Source: Enterobacter sp. JUb54 (lineage in GTDB: Bacteria; Pseudomonadota; Gammaproteobacteria; Enterobacterales; Enterobacteriaceae). From it: a stretch of DNA of 64,000 nucleotides. The position numbers were made by a program, and so were the translations under genes. The stretch is from the NCBI RefSeq assembly GCF_014298075.1, contig NZ_CP060418.1, positions 4,836,001 through 4,900,000 of the forward strand, written 5' to 3'. Positions 20,566 through 33,894 of this stretch are shown in pieces. Position 1 is the stretch's first letter, and each line of letters opens with the position of its first letter. The notes under the pieces were generated by a model. The model was given only the letters and a program-made list of their open reading frames with translations, was not told the DNA's origin and did no database searches.

Positions 20566-22575
20566 TTATTGACCTTTCGCATCAGACAGGGTGGCGAGGA
20601 GTTCGTCGCGGTTTAACAGCGGGGGCAGCACGTGGCCCTGCGGTAATCCCGGTCCGTAGATTTGATTAAAGGGAACGGCGGCGCTGCCGCGGGTGGTCAG
20701 GAAACGGCTGATGGTTTCCGATGGCCGACTCCAGTCGCCGCGCAGGGCGACCACGTCCGGTTCCGACAGGACGCGCTGGACATCGTCACGCAGCAGCACG
20801 TTGTATTTATTGGCTTTACAGGTCACGCACCAGTCGGCGGTGACATCGATAAACACCCGCTGATGGTTCGCCAGCGCGTCGATAATCGCCTGCTCGGTGA
20901 GGGGCTGCCAGTTAACGCGGTCGCGCCGCGACGCCTGACCATCAGGCTGCATAAACAACGTGAAGGCTCCGGCAACCGCAAGCGCCAGAACGCCGGCCCA
21001 CAGCGCGGTGCGCCAGCGGTAGCGCCAGAGGATTGCCAGCAGCAACGCCAGCGCCAGCAGCACGACCAGCGCAATAACCGGCATCTGGCCGAGATGCACC
21101 GCCAGCAGGCTAATCAGCCACAGCGATGAACCCAGCATCATCAACCCGAGCACCACGCGCAGGACGTTCATCCAGCGTCCTGGTCGCGGCAGGTGTCGGG
21201 CGAGTCCCGGCCAGGCGGCGACCAGCAGCCACGGCAGGCTCATGCCTACCCCCATGGCGAAGAAAATCCCCCACAGCAGCGGCAGCGGCGCCACCAGTGC
21301 GACCGAGACGGCGGTGCCGAGAAACGGCGCGGTGCAGGGGGTTGCCAGCAGTGTCGCAAATGCTCCCTGCCAGAAATGGCCCATCAGCCCGTGGCCGCCG
21401 CGGGTGGCCAGAAAGGTGCTGGTGCCGGAGGAAAGGCGGATCTCAAACAGGCCCAGCAGGCTGGCGCTGAACAGCACCATCACCAGCGCCATCGCGCCAA
21501 TAAACCACGGGTTCTGAAACTGAATTCCCCAGCCCAGCGCCTGGTTGCCCAGGCGCAGCAGGGTCATCATCAGCGCCAGCGCCAGAAATGAGACCACGAT
21601 CCCGCAGACCGAGGCCATGAACTGCCGGCGTACCACGCCGCGCTCCTGTCCGCCGCTCTGCACCAGCGACCCGAGCTTCATGGCCAGTACCGGCAGCACG
21701 CAGGGCATCACGTTGAGGATCAGGCCGCCCGCCAGCGCCATCAGCAGCACCCACCATAGCGACGGCGCTGCTACCGGGGAGCCCGGGTCAATAGTCAGCG
21801 CGCTCTCCTGCGCCAGCCCGTTGTCGGCAAGGACCAGCGACAGGCGCTTGCCGCTCAGGTCGGGCGCCGTCTCACCCCAGCTGTCGGTGACCGGGATCTG
21901 CGCGATAAGCGTATCGTCTTTCAGCGAGAACGTCGGTTTGCCAAAGTCGACATCATCCATGCTGTCGATAAACAGCGCGGGCTGCTGCCAGCCGGCGTCG
22001 CGCACCGCCGTTACCGTCAGTTTTCCATCGCGATAGGCTGAGGTCAGCCGCGACGTCAGGCCATCCGGTCGCGGCAGCGTACCCAGCGCCCGGGTGAAAT
22101 CGTAGCCAAAGGAGTCTCCCGGTGAGGCGCTCATCTCCAGTGAGAAGGGGTAGTCGGTGAGAATGCAGACGTTGCTGCAGGTGGATAGCGTCAGCACGCC
22201 GCTCAGGGTCTGCGGCAACGGGCCGCGGATCTCCAGCGGAAAGCTGACGCGGTCGTGGTAGCCCTGGGTGGATATGCCCGCGACGTCAAAGCGCTGCGGG
22301 GTTGGCCAGTGCCAGGTAACATCCAGCGGCGTATTCCAGACGATGGCGGGCGCAATGCCGCCTTCACCGGGCGATCGCCAGTAGGTTTTCCAGCCTTTTT
22401 CCAGTTTCACATCCAGCAGCAGGCGGGCGGTATCGCTGCTTTCGCTCTGGGCGCGCAGCCGGACGCTGGCGTGTTGATTATCGGCGGCGCGTAACCAGCC
22501 GCTGTCGGCAGCCTGGCTGACGGGCAGCCATAGCCAAAGCAGGCAGACCAGCAGTCGCCTGAATACCATAAACAT
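20566..22575 (-). CDS. scsB: DsbD-like transmembrane reductant conductor ScsB
   Basis: The 669-residue protein has a signal peptide, an N-terminal periplasmic immunoglobulin-like domain with a Cys pair (STCSNVC near residue 135), an eight-helix membrane domain whose redox cysteines are in MPCVLPVLAMK and TPCTAPFLG, and a C-terminal thioredoxin domain with WCVTCK near residue 585. It carries electrons from cytosolic thioredoxin to ScsC. The gene lies 48 bases after scsA on the same strand. Confidence 0.93.
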   Translation of the reverse strand: MFMVFRRLLVCLLWLWLPVSQAADSGWLRAADNQHASVRLRAQSESSDTARLLLDVKLEKGWKTYWRSPGEGGIAPAIVWNTPLDVTWHWPTPQRFDVAGISTQGYHDRVSFPLEIRGPLPQTLSGVLTLSTCSNVCILTDYPFSLEMSASPGDSFGYDFTRALGTLPRPDGLTSRLTSAYRDGKLTVTAVRDAGWQQPALFIDSMDDVDFGKPTFSLKDDTLIAQIPVTDSWGETAPDLSGKRLSLVLADNGLAQESALTIDPGSPVAAPSLWWVLLMALAGGLILNVMPCVLPVLAMKLGSLVQSGGQERGVVRRQFMASVCGIVVSFLALALMMTLLRLGNQALGWGIQFQNPWFIGAMALVMVLFSASLLGLFEIRLSSGTSTFLATRGGHGLMGHFWQGAFATLLATPCTAPFLGTAVSVALVAPLPLLWGIFFAMGVGMSLPWLLVAAWPGLARHLPRPGRWMNVLRVVLGLMMLGSSLWLISLLAVHLGQMPVIALVVLLALALLLAILWRYRWRTALWAGVLALAVAGAFTLFMQPDGQASRRDRVNWQPLTEQAIIDALANHQRVFIDVTADWCVTCKANKYNVLLRDDVQRVLSEPDVVALRGDWSRPSETISRFLTTRGSAAVPFNQIYGPGLPQGHVLPPLLNRDELLATLSDAKGQ

Positions 22576-22623
22576 AAATTTTCTCCATAAATGATTAATT
22601 AACCTGAGTGTTCAGGAAATTGC

Positions 22624-22983
22624 TCATTCACGGAAAACGCACAATCGCAGATGCACCCGTAGCCGGGGAGGGGAGATAACGCGGGGAGGCCAGAGACGCT
22701 CGATGCGGGGCGGGATCGCCGCCAGCAGCGTCAGTAACAGCGCGACTGCCAGCAAGGCGCCTTCGAACAGCACCGGCGGCGACGCCAGCAGAGATTTCGC
22801 GCTCAGCTCGCAGGGCGTCACCGGCGCTTCCGCCGTATCTGGTCCCTGTTGGGCCGATTGCGTCACGGCCGCGGCGTTCATGACAAGCGCATGCAGCCCG
22901 GCCATACGCTGCGCGGTGCATACCAGCACCACCAGACAGGCAAGGGCTACAAGAAGAATGGCTTTTCGCTGTCGCTTAATCAT
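22624..22983 (-). CDS. scsA: ScsA, DUF2946-type copper-tolerance protein
   Basis: The 119-residue protein has an N-terminal hydrophobic segment (residues 8-25), a Cys-containing loop with TPCEL near 56, a second membrane helix (about 70-90) and the typical DUF2946 C-terminus ending LRLCVF. The start has GAGGCGATA before the ATG. Its position directly upstream of scsBCD on the same strand supports the name; its molecular role is not known. Confidence 0.8.
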   Translation of the reverse strand: MIKRQRKAILLVALACLVVLVCTAQRMAGLHALVMNAAAVTQSAQQGPDTAEAPVTPCELSAKSLLASPPVLFEGALLAVALLLTLLAAIPPRIERLWPPRVISPPRLRVHLRLCVFRE

Positions 22984-23069
22984 TATCGCCTCAATAATTC
23001 ACGAGGCTTATCTTATCGGGCGGGCAGGTTTTAGCAATGTTAAAGCTGTAAAGAAGTGTCTGTAAGACA

Positions 23070-23102
23070 GGGGATTTTCCTCTCCCCGGATGGGGAGAGG
23101 AG
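23070..23102. repeat. Inverted repeat between bglA and scsA
   Basis: CCTCTCCCC and GGGGAGAGG form a perfect nine-base stem around GGAT. No T run follows in either direction, so it looks like a dispersed intergenic palindrome rather than a terminator. Copy number cannot be checked here. Confidence 0.45.
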
Positions 23103-23117
23103 GCGTGCGAGGGACAA

Positions 23118-25399
<2,282 letters not shown>

Positions 25400-25448
25400 G
25401 CTCACAGTAACAACTCACAATTCATAATGACCAGGAGGGAATTATATC

Positions 25449-25760
25449 ATGCAGCCGAATGACATAACTTTTTTTCAACGCTTTCAGGACGACATCCTTG
25501 CCGGGCGGAAAACGATCACCATCCGCGATGCTGCCGAATCGCATTTTAAAACCGGGGATGTGCTGCGGGTTGGTCGCTATGAAGATGACGGCTATTTTTG
25601 TACGATTCAGGTGGTGGCAACCTCGACGGTTACGCTCGATACGCTGACAGAACGCCACGCGCAGCAGGAGAATATGACGCTGCCGCAGCTGCGCCAGGTG
25701 ATCGGCGAGATCTACCCTGATGATGACCAGTTTTATGTTATTGAATTTCAAAAACTTTAA
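25449..25760 (+). CDS. yqfB: N4-acetylcytidine amidohydrolase YqfB (ASCH domain)
   Basis: The 103-residue ASCH-fold protein is close to E. coli YqfB, which hydrolyses N4-acetylcytidine. The family's Lys and Thr residues in [11 protein letters not shown] (about residues 18-28) and the conserved Glu in the VIGEIYP segment are present. The start follows a GGAGGGAATTATATC leader. It is divergent from the RpiR gene. Confidence 0.93.
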   Translation: MQPNDITFFQRFQDDILAGRKTITIRDAAESHFKTGDVLRVGRYEDDGYFCTIQVVATSTVTLDTLTERHAQQENMTLPQLRQVIGEIYPDDDQFYVIEFQKL

Positions 25761-25850
25761 CAAAACAGCGAACGAGTGTTAGGCGAAAAATTTAATTTAA
25801 CTTAATGATTTTATTGAGTTTATAAAAATTCATCTTTTTATTTTAGCTAA

Positions 25851-26582
<732 letters not shown>

Positions 26583-26650
26583 CGAAAACGCCGCGCCATC
26601 GGGAGAGCCCCGGCGGCGCGGCGGTTATCGGAACGGCAGGCCTGCGAGCC

Positions 26651-27634
26651 TTAACTCTCTTCTAACGAGTACGGCAGCGGAACGATGCTTAAGGTGCCGG
26701 CATCATCGCGCACGCGGAACACGCTGTCCGGCTCCATATCGTTATTCATCACTACCTGCACCAGCAGATGGCCATCATCCAGCTGAACTGCGGCCAGCAC
26801 GGTGCCGGTCCGGCGCCAGTTGTCGCCCATCTTCAGCTCAAGATCTTCCCCGGCCTGCGGCACGCGGCTGGCTTTACCCGCCAGATACCACAGCGCACGC
26901 TTGTTGGCGCCGCGGAATTTAGCCCGCGCGACCATCTCCTGCCCGGTGTAGCAGCCTTTTTTAAAGCTGATGCCGCCCAGCGCCTGCAGGTTAGTGGCTT
27001 GCGGAATGAACTGCGCGCTGTTGGCGCTGTCAATGACCGGCAAGCCCGCTTCGATATTCAACGCCAGCCACTGCTGGCTGTTGTTCAGTTGGGCATCGCT
27101 GCGCAGCGCATCGGTGATGCGGGTGGCGGTTGCGACATCGGTCACCAGCAGGAAACGCTCTGCCGGATGCTCAAACCACAGCAGGCTGGTGGCGCCGTCA
27201 GTTACCAGCGGTTTGTCGCTGCCGGGCAGTTCGCTAAACAGCGGCGTGAGCGCGGCGCGGGCCTGGAAGCCGGCAACGCCCAGCAGGACGTGTTCATCGT
27301 CGGCGGCAATGGCGACTTTGGAGAATACCGCGTATTTTTTCAGTTCGGTCAGCTGCGCGTCGCGCAGGCTGCGGCGTTCGATCCAGGTATAGCCACCCTG
27401 GCGATGGAAGATTCGCAGGTTGCTCCACATCTTGCCCTTGGCATCACAGTGCGCGGCAAGCAGGTGCCGATCGTCGGTCAGCGCGCTGACATCGGCGGTA
27501 ATCTGTCCCTGAAGATACTTCTCGGCATCCTGACCAGTTATCGTCGACAGCGCCCAGTCATCCAGCGTCATCAGCGTTAACGGCAGACGGGCGGAAGCGG
27601 AAGGCTGGCGCGGGGGAAAAGGTGTAAAAGCCAT
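26651..27634 (-). CDS. ygfZ: Folate-binding tRNA-modifying/iron-sulfur assembly protein YgfZ
   Basis: The 327-residue protein resembles the T-protein fold, binds tetrahydrofolate and supports maintenance of some iron-sulfur enzymes such as MiaB. The signature [12 protein letters not shown] with its conserved Cys lies near residue 228. The ATG at 27634 matches the family start [11 protein letters not shown]; a second ATG six bases upstream is less likely. It is divergent from sdhE. Confidence 0.96.
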   Translation of the reverse strand: MAFTPFPPRQPSASARLPLTLMTLDDWALSTITGQDAEKYLQGQITADVSALTDDRHLLAAHCDAKGKMWSNLRIFHRQGGYTWIERRSLRDAQLTELKKYAVFSKVAIAADDEHVLLGVAGFQARAALTPLFSELPGSDKPLVTDGATSLLWFEHPAERFLLVTDVATATRITDALRSDAQLNNSQQWLALNIEAGLPVIDSANSAQFIPQATNLQALGGISFKKGCYTGQEMVARAKFRGANKRALWYLAGKASRVPQAGEDLELKMGDNWRRTGTVLAAVQLDDGHLLVQVVMNNDMEPDSVFRVRDDAGTLSIVPLPYSLEES

Positions 27635-27928
27635 AGTCATGTCCTGAATAGCTTAACGCAGAGTGAGTCACTAATGGTAAAAGAGCTATGGTGCAATGCA
27701 AGCGCTTTTGGCAGGCGATTTGTGCCTTGATGAGCTAAACGAACTGACAACGAAGGTAGATAAAACCATGGTTAATTTATGGTTTTTTGCGAGTGGCGTT
27801 CTCTGTTTGCGATATTGCTGTAAAGTAAGTGCAAAAAACGGGTTAAACTAACCTACTAATAACATTCATCAGGCCGCATCCCGCTAACCTGAAGAATGCA
27901 CTGTGTATCTTTATGCTGGAAGGACAAC

Positions 27929-28195
27929 ATGGACATTACTAATAAAGCCCGTATCCACTGGGCATGCCGCCGGGGTATGCGCGAACTCGATATCTCTATC
28001 ATGCCGTTTTTTGAGTATGAGTACGATACGCTCAGTGATGACGACAAGCTGCTGTTCATTCGTCTGTTAGAAAACGACGATCCGGATCTGTTCAACTGGC
28101 TGATGAACCATGGCGAACCGGCGGATGCGCAACTGCAACGGATGGTAAAATTAATCCAGACTCGGAATCGGGAACGTGGTCCTGTGGCAATCTGA
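27929..28195 (+). CDS. sdhE: FAD assembly factor SdhE (CptB)
   Basis: The 88-residue protein promotes covalent flavinylation of succinate dehydrogenase and fumarate reductase. The RGMRELD motif near residues 15-21 is the conserved site. The ATG at 27929, behind AAGGACAAC, gives the family length; an upstream in-frame start is rejected. It overlaps cptA by 20 bases. Confidence 0.96.
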   Translation: MDITNKARIHWACRRGMRELDISIMPFFEYEYDTLSDDDKLLFIRLLENDDPDLFNWLMNHGEPADAQLQRMVKLIQTRNRERGPVAI

Positions 28196-28586
28196 TTTAC
28201 GCATCTCCTGGCGTTCGCAGTGGTTTTCACTGCTGCTTCACGGCATTGTGGCGGCGATAGTGCTGCTCATGCCCTGGCCGCTGAGCTACACACCGCTATG
28301 GCTGTTACTGCTGTCGCTGGTGGTGTTTGACTGCGTTCGCAGTCAGCGGCGGATCCACGCCTGTCGGGGAGAAATAAAACTGCTGACTGATTCGCGTCTG
28401 CGCTGGCAAAAAGCGGAATGGGAGATCGTCGGTACGCCCTGGGTGATTAACAGCGGAATGCTGCTGCGCCTGCGGGAGAGCGAAACGCGCCGCAGCCAGC
28501 ATTTGTGGGTTGCGGCGGACAGTATGGACGCAAAAGAGTGGCGCGATTTGCGCCGGTTGGTATTACAAAACCCGGCGCAAGATTAA
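28176..28586 (+). CDS. cptA: CptA (YgfX) inner-membrane protein
   Basis: The 136-residue protein has two membrane helices (about residues 16-52) followed by a cytosolic beta domain. In E. coli it is the toxin-like partner of SdhE/CptB and has been linked to inhibition of FtsZ and MreB; how far that applies is debated. It starts with GTG at 28176, 20 bases inside sdhE, so the two are translationally coupled. Confidence 0.92.
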   Translation: MVLWQSDLRISWRSQWFSLLLHGIVAAIVLLMPWPLSYTPLWLLLLSLVVFDCVRSQRRIHACRGEIKLLTDSRLRWQKAEWEIVGTPWVINSGMLLRLRESETRRSQHLWVAADSMDAKEWRDLRRLVLQNPAQD

Positions 28587-28593
28587 GAGCCAG

Positions 28594-29115
28594 TCAGGCG
28601 AACTGCTCAGCCATCTCGCCGAGGATTTGTTCGCACCAGTTCTGCAGGCGATCGTCGCTCATCTCATACTGGTTTGTTTCATCAAGCGCCAGGCCAACGA
28701 ACAGCTGGCCATCGGCAATAATCGGTTTCTGGCTGGTGAATTCGTAGCCTTCCGTCGGCCAGTAACCGATAAACTTCACCCCTTTGGTGATCAGCTTATC
28801 GTGCAGCATGCCCAGCGCGTCGAGGAACCATTCGCCGTAACCCAGTTGGTCGCCCATGCCGTACATCGCCACAATTTTATCCTGCAGATCCAGGGTGTCT
28901 AACTGCTGCCAGATAGCGTCCCAGTCTTCCTGAATCTCGCCGAAATCCCATGTCGGAATGCCGAGGATCAGCACGTCATATTCTGTCATCAGGGCAGGGG
29001 AATCATCTTTCAGATTGTGCAGCGTCACCAGTTCCGGACCGATGATATCGCGAATCTTCTCCGCTGCCATTTCGGTGTAGCAGGTGCTGGAGCCGTAAAA
29101 AAGACCTATGTTCAT
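28594..29115 (-). CDS. fldB: Flavodoxin 2
   Basis: The 173-residue FMN-binding electron carrier has the phosphate-binding loop [11 protein letters not shown] at residues 8-18 and FMN-contact loops around PTWDFGE (near 54) and [12 protein letters not shown] (near 91). It ends eight bases from the convergent cptA stop and is divergent from xerD. The sequence is near that of E. coli FldB rather than FldA. Confidence 0.95.
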   Translation of the reverse strand: MNIGLFYGSSTCYTEMAAEKIRDIIGPELVTLHNLKDDSPALMTEYDVLILGIPTWDFGEIQEDWDAIWQQLDTLDLQDKIVAMYGMGDQLGYGEWFLDALGMLHDKLITKGVKFIGYWPTEGYEFTSQKPIIADGQLFVGLALDETNQYEMSDDRLQNWCEQILGEMAEQFA

Positions 29116-29291
29116 GGGGTAAACATCTCAATTCATGCTGTGACTTTGCGCTTAGTTTATCAGAAAGGCACCGCCGGCCGCATACTTAAGGTTGTATGTT
29201 CAGCGTCTGAGAGCACCGCGCTGCCGTTTTTGCCCAGCAGGGCAACTAATTTGGGTATACTGGAGCCGTTTTAACGAGCAAAGAGGCCGAT

Positions 29292-30188
29292 GTGGAACAG
29301 GATCTTGCACGAATCGAACAGTTTCTCGATGCGTTGTGGCTGGAGCGTAACCTTGCTGAAAATACGCTCAGCGCCTACCGACGGGATCTGACTATGGTGG
29401 TGGAATGGCTGCACCATCGCGCGTTGACCCTGATAAGCGTTAGCGGCGAAGACCTGCAGGCGCTGCTGGCTGAAAGACAAACCGGGGGCTATAAAGCCAC
29501 CAGCACCGCGCGCTTGTTAAGCGCCGTGCGCCGCTTCTTTCAGCATCTGTATCGGGAAAAAGTCCGCCCGGACGATCCCAGCGCGTTGCTGGCGTCGCCG
29601 AAGCTGCCGCAGCGGTTACCGAAAGATCTGAGCGAAGCCCAGGTCGATCGTCTGCTGCAGGCGCCGTTGGTCGAACAGCCCTTAGAGTTACGCGATAAAG
29701 CGATGCTGGAGGTGCTGTACGCCACCGGTCTGCGCGTATCGGAGCTGGTTGGCCTGACGATGAGCGATATCAGCCTGCGTCAGGGGGTGCTGCGGGTGGT
29801 CGGTAAAGGGAATAAAGAACGGCTGGTTCCGCTTGGCGAAGAGGCGGTGCTGTGGGTGGAGAACTACCTGGAGTACGGGCGTCCCTGGCTGCTCAACGGC
29901 GTGGCTTCCGATGTGCTTTTCCCCAGCCAGCGCGCGCAGCAGATGACGCGCCAGACTTTCTGGCATCGGATTAAGCACTATGCCGTACTGGCGGGCATCG
30001 ATAGCGCGAAGCTTTCGCCGCACGTGTTACGCCATGCGTTTGCCACGCACTTACTTAACCACGGCGCGGATTTGCGCGTGGTACAGATGCTATTAGGACA
30101 TAGCGATCTCTCTACGACGCAGATCTACACCCACGTGGCGACCGAGCGTCTGAGACAACTTCATCAACAGCATCACCCACGGGCGTGA
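29292..30188 (+). CDS. xerD: Site-specific tyrosine recombinase XerD
   Basis: The 298-residue recombinase resolves chromosome dimers at dif with XerC and FtsK. The N-terminal SAM-like core-binding domain is followed by the catalytic domain with Arg in ATGLRVSELVGL (near 148), HxxR in SPHVLRHAF (near 244-247), His in LLGHSDLSTTQ (near 270) and the Tyr nucleophile in IYTHV (near 279). The GTG at 29292 gives the family start. It is the first gene of xerD-dsbC-recJ. Confidence 0.97.
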   Translation: MEQDLARIEQFLDALWLERNLAENTLSAYRRDLTMVVEWLHHRALTLISVSGEDLQALLAERQTGGYKATSTARLLSAVRRFFQHLYREKVRPDDPSALLASPKLPQRLPKDLSEAQVDRLLQAPLVEQPLELRDKAMLEVLYATGLRVSELVGLTMSDISLRQGVLRVVGKGNKERLVPLGEEAVLWVENYLEYGRPWLLNGVASDVLFPSQRAQQMTRQTFWHRIKHYAVLAGIDSAKLSPHVLRHAFATHLLNHGADLRVVQMLLGHSDLSTTQIYTHVATERLRQLHQQHHPRA

Positions 30189-30211
30189 GTGCTGACTAAA
30201 AAGGACGATGT

Positions 30212-30925
30212 ATGAAAAACGGTTTATTGATGTTCACTCTGCTGGCGGCAACGCTGTCCGGGGCCGCGCATGCTGACACGGCGGCCATCAAACAGTCATT
30301 GGCCAAGCTGGGTGTGCAGAGCACGGATATTCAGCCTTCCCCGGTTACCGGGATGAGCACCGTGCTGACCGACAGCGGCGTACTGTACGTGACCGATGAC
30401 GGCAAACATGTCATCCAGGGGCCGATGTACGACGTCAGCGGCGCGCAGCCGCTTAACGTCACCAATGCGTTGCTGGTCGGCAAGCTGAACGCGCTGGAAA
30501 AAGAGATGATCATCTATAAAGCGCCACAGGAAAAACACGTGATCACCGTGTTCACCGATATCACCTGCGGCTACTGCCACAAGCTGCACGAAGAGATGAG
30601 CGACTATAACGCGCTGGGGATCACCGTGCGTTATCTGGCCTTCCCGCGTCAGGGGCTGCAAAGCCAGGCGGAGCAGGATATGAAAGCGATCTGGTGCGCG
30701 AAAGATCGCAACAAAGCGCTGGATGACGCCATGGCCGGCAAAGGCGTACAGGCCGCGAGCTGCAACGTTGATATCAGCAAGCACTACACGCTTGGCGTGC
30801 AGTTTGGCGTGAACGGGACACCGGCGATGGTGTTGAGCAACGGCTACGTGCTGCCGGGTTATCAGGGGCCGAAAGAGCTGAAAGCCTTCCTTGATGAGCA
30901 TCAAAAACAGACAAGCGGTAAATAA
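30212..30925 (+). CDS. dsbC: Thiol:disulfide interchange protein DsbC
   Basis: The 237-residue periplasmic disulfide isomerase has a signal peptide (residues 1-21, cleaved after AHA), an N-terminal dimerisation domain, a linker helix and a thioredoxin domain with active site CGYC near residue 119 and cis-Pro loop GTPAM near 204. It is reduced by DsbD in the periplasm. It lies 23 bases after xerD and five bases before recJ. Confidence 0.97.
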   Translation: MKNGLLMFTLLAATLSGAAHADTAAIKQSLAKLGVQSTDIQPSPVTGMSTVLTDSGVLYVTDDGKHVIQGPMYDVSGAQPLNVTNALLVGKLNALEKEMIIYKAPQEKHVITVFTDITCGYCHKLHEEMSDYNALGITVRYLAFPRQGLQSQAEQDMKAIWCAKDRNKALDDAMAGKGVQAASCNVDISKHYTLGVQFGVNGTPAMVLSNGYVLPGYQGPKELKAFLDEHQKQTSGK

Positions 30926-30930
30926 TTCGC

Positions 30931-32664
30931 GTGAAACCACAGATACAACTACGCCGCCGCGAGGCGGTTGACGGGGCTGATTTACCTGGCGACCTGCCAC
31001 CGCTGTTGCAGCGTCTGTATAGCAGCCGCGGTGTGCTGCGCGCCCAGGAGCTGGAGCGCGGTGTCAAAGGCATGCTGCCATGGACGCAGCTGAACGGCAT
31101 CGAGCGTGCGGTGGAGATGCTGTACAGCGCTTTCCAGCAAGAGTTGCATATCGTCGTGGTCGGCGATTTTGACGCCGATGGCGCCACCAGTACCGCGCTG
31201 AGCGTGCTGGCGCTGCGTGCGCTGGGCTACAGCAAGGTCTCCTACCTGGTACCGAACCGGTTTGAAGATGGCTACGGGTTAAGTCCTGAGGTTGTCGATC
31301 AGGCCCATGCGCGCGGCGCGCAGATGATTATGACCGTCGATAACGGGATTTCATCGCATGCCGGCGTCGATCACGCACACGCGCTGGGGATCCCGGTGGT
31401 GGTGACCGATCATCACCTACCGGGCGATACATTACCGGCGGCGGAAGCCATCGTGAACCCCAATTTGCGCGACTGCGAGTTCCCGTCGAAATCGCTGGCC
31501 GGCGTGGGCGTAGCGTTCTACCTGATGCTGGCATTGCGCACTTTCCTGCGTGATAAAAACTGGTTTGAAACTCGCGGGATTGCCGCCCCTAATCTGGCAG
31601 AACTGCTGGATCTGGTGGCCCTGGGAACGGTAGCGGACGTGGTGCCGCTGGATGCCAATAACCGGATCCTGACCTGGCAGGGGCTGAGCCGTATTCGGGC
31701 CGGCAAGTGCCGTCCGGGGATCAAGGCGCTGCTGGAGATCGCCAACCGCGATCCGCAAAAGCTGGCGGCCAGCGACCTGGGCTTTGCCCTGGGGCCGCGG
31801 CTGAACGCGGCAGGCAGGCTGGATGATATGTCGGTCGGCGTGGCGCTGCTGCTGTGCGATAACGTCGGCGACGCGCGGATGCTGGCCAACGAGCTGGATG
31901 CGCTAAACCAGACCCGCAAAGAGATTGAGCAGGGCATGCAGGCCGAGGCGCTGACGCTGTGCGAGCAGCTTGAGCGTAGCGGCGAAACCCTGCCCGGCGG
32001 GCTGGCGATGTATCACCCGCAGTGGCATCAGGGGGTGGTCGGTATTCTGGCGTCGCGCATTAAAGAGCGTTTTCATCGTCCGGTGATTGCCTTCGCACCA
32101 ACCGGCGACGGGCTGTTAAAAGGGTCCGGTCGTTCCATTCAGGGGCTGCACATGCGCGATGCGCTTGAGCGTCTTGATACCCTCAATCCTGGGCTGATCC
32201 TGAAATTTGGCGGCCACGCCATGGCGGCGGGGCTGTCACTGGAAGAGGCGCGTTTTGCCGAGTTTCAGAAGTGCTTCGGCGATCTGGTTACCGAGTGGCT
32301 GGATCCGGCGCTGTTACAGGGTGAAGTGGTGTCCGACGGCCCGCTGGAGGCGGCGGAGATGAGCATGGAAGTGGCCCATATGCTGCGTGAAGCCGGCCCC
32401 TGGGGCCAGATGTTCCCGGAACCGCTGTTTGACGGCCGTTTCCGCCTGCTTCAACAACGGCTGGTGGGCGAGCGTCATCTGAAGGTGATGGTCGAACCGG
32501 TCGGCGGCGGCCCGCTGCTGGACGGTATTGCCTTCAACGTTGATACTTCGATGTGGCCGGATAACGGCGTGCGCGAAGTGACGCTGGCCTATAAGCTCGA
32601 TATTAATGAGTTCCGTGGTAATCGTAGCCTGCAGCTTATCATCGACCATCTCTGGCCGGTCTGA
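30931..32664 (+). CDS. recJ: Single-strand-specific 5'-3' exonuclease RecJ
   Basis: The 577-residue nuclease acts in RecF-pathway recombination and mismatch repair. DHH-domain motifs are [11 protein letters not shown] (near residue 78), TVDNGISSH (near 134), TDHHLPGD (near 158) and GTVADVVPL; the DHHA1 motif [10 protein letters not shown] lies near 430. The start is GTG at 30931, matching the family. It is coupled to dsbC. Confidence 0.97.
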   Translation: MKPQIQLRRREAVDGADLPGDLPPLLQRLYSSRGVLRAQELERGVKGMLPWTQLNGIERAVEMLYSAFQQELHIVVVGDFDADGATSTALSVLALRALGYSKVSYLVPNRFEDGYGLSPEVVDQAHARGAQMIMTVDNGISSHAGVDHAHALGIPVVVTDHHLPGDTLPAAEAIVNPNLRDCEFPSKSLAGVGVAFYLMLALRTFLRDKNWFETRGIAAPNLAELLDLVALGTVADVVPLDANNRILTWQGLSRIRAGKCRPGIKALLEIANRDPQKLAASDLGFALGPRLNAAGRLDDMSVGVALLLCDNVGDARMLANELDALNQTRKEIEQGMQAEALTLCEQLERSGETLPGGLAMYHPQWHQGVVGILASRIKERFHRPVIAFAPTGDGLLKGSGRSIQGLHMRDALERLDTLNPGLILKFGGHAMAAGLSLEEARFAEFQKCFGDLVTEWLDPALLQGEVVSDGPLEAAEMSMEVAHMLREAGPWGQMFPEPLFDGRFRLLQQRLVGERHLKVMVEPVGGGPLLDGIAFNVDTSMWPDNGVREVTLAYKLDINEFRGNRSLQLIIDHLWPV

Positions 32665-32786
32665 CGAAAAAGCCACCAATAAAGAGGCGCACTGAAGGGC
32701 GAAGTGTCTATAAAAGAGAGCGGGGATCCGGTACAATTCCGCTCTTATCACCGCATTTTGACGAATCCATTAAAAGAAAATCGACC

Positions 32787-33885
32787 ATGTTTGAAATAAA
32801 TCCGGTAAAAAACCGCATTCAGGACCTCACGGAGCGCTCTGACGTTCTCAGGGGGTATCTTTGACTACGATGCCAAGAAAGAGCGTCTGGAAGAAGTAAA
32901 CGCCGAGCTGGAACAGCCGGACGTGTGGAACGAACCCGAGCGTGCACAGGCGCTGGGGAAAGAGCGTTCTTCACTGGAAGCCATCGTCGAGACGCTGGAC
33001 CAGATGTCCCAGGGGCTGGAGGATGTCTCCGGGCTGCTGGAGCTGGCCGTTGAAGCCGACGACGAAGAGACCTTCAACGAAGCCGTTGCCGAACTGGACG
33101 TGCTGGAAGAGAAACTGGCGCAGCTTGAGTTCCGCCGTATGTTCTCCGGCGAATACGACAGCGCCGACTGCTACCTCGATATTCAGGCCGGTTCCGGCGG
33201 GACTGAAGCCCAGGACTGGGCCAGCATGCTGACGCGTATGTATCTGCGTTGGGCTGAAGCGCGCGGTTTTAAAACCGAGATTATCGAAGAGTCTGAAGGT
33301 GAAGTCGCGGGCATCAAATCCGTGACCATCAAGATTATTGGCGATTACGCCTACGGCTGGCTGAGAACGGAAACCGGCGTTCACCGCCTGGTGCGTAAGA
33401 GCCCGTTCGATTCCGGCGGCCGTCGCCACACCTCGTTCAGTTCCGCGTTTGTCTATCCGGAAGTGGATGACGACATTGATATCGAGATCAACCCGGCAGA
33501 CCTGCGTATTGACGTTTACCGCGCTTCAGGTGCGGGTGGTCAGCACGTTAACCGTACGGAATCCGCGGTGCGTATTACCCACATTCCAAGCGGCTTAGTG
33601 ACGCAGTGCCAGAACGACCGTTCACAGCACAAGAACAAAGACCAGGCCATGAAGCAGATGAAAGCCAAGCTTTATGAACTGGAAATGCAGAAGAAAAATG
33701 CCGAGAAGCAGGCGATGGAAGATACCAAATCCGACATCGGCTGGGGCAGCCAGATCCGCTCTTATGTGCTGGATGACTCCCGCATTAAAGATCTGCGCAC
33801 CGGGGTGGAAACCCGCAATACTCAGGCCGTGCTCGACGGCAGCCTGGATCAATTTATCGAAGCAAGTTTGAAAGCAGGGTTATGA
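32787..33885 (+). CDS. prfB: Peptide chain release factor 2, with programmed +1 frameshift
   Basis: RF2 recognises UGA and UAA and triggers peptide release. The zero-frame reading 32787-32861 gives 25 codons ending CTT and then meets an in-frame TGA at 32862-32864. A +1 shift continues at GAC (32863) to 33885, for a 365-residue product, the E. coli length. The shift site CTTTGA is preceded by the Shine-Dalgarno-like AGGGGG at 32850-32855. The tripeptide anticodon SPF and the catalytic GGQ are visible. Residue 246, before the GGQ, is Ala as in most bacteria, not the Thr of E. coli K-12. lysS follows after nine bases. Confidence 0.97.
32850..32865 (+). promoter_or_regulatory. RF2 programmed frameshift site
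   Basis: The internal Shine-Dalgarno-like AGGGGGT sits three bases before the slippery CTT followed by the TGA stop. Low RF2 slows decoding of TGA and favours slippage, giving autoregulation. The arrangement is identical in layout to the classic enteric site. Confidence 0.95.
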
Positions 33886-33894
33886 GGAACCAAC

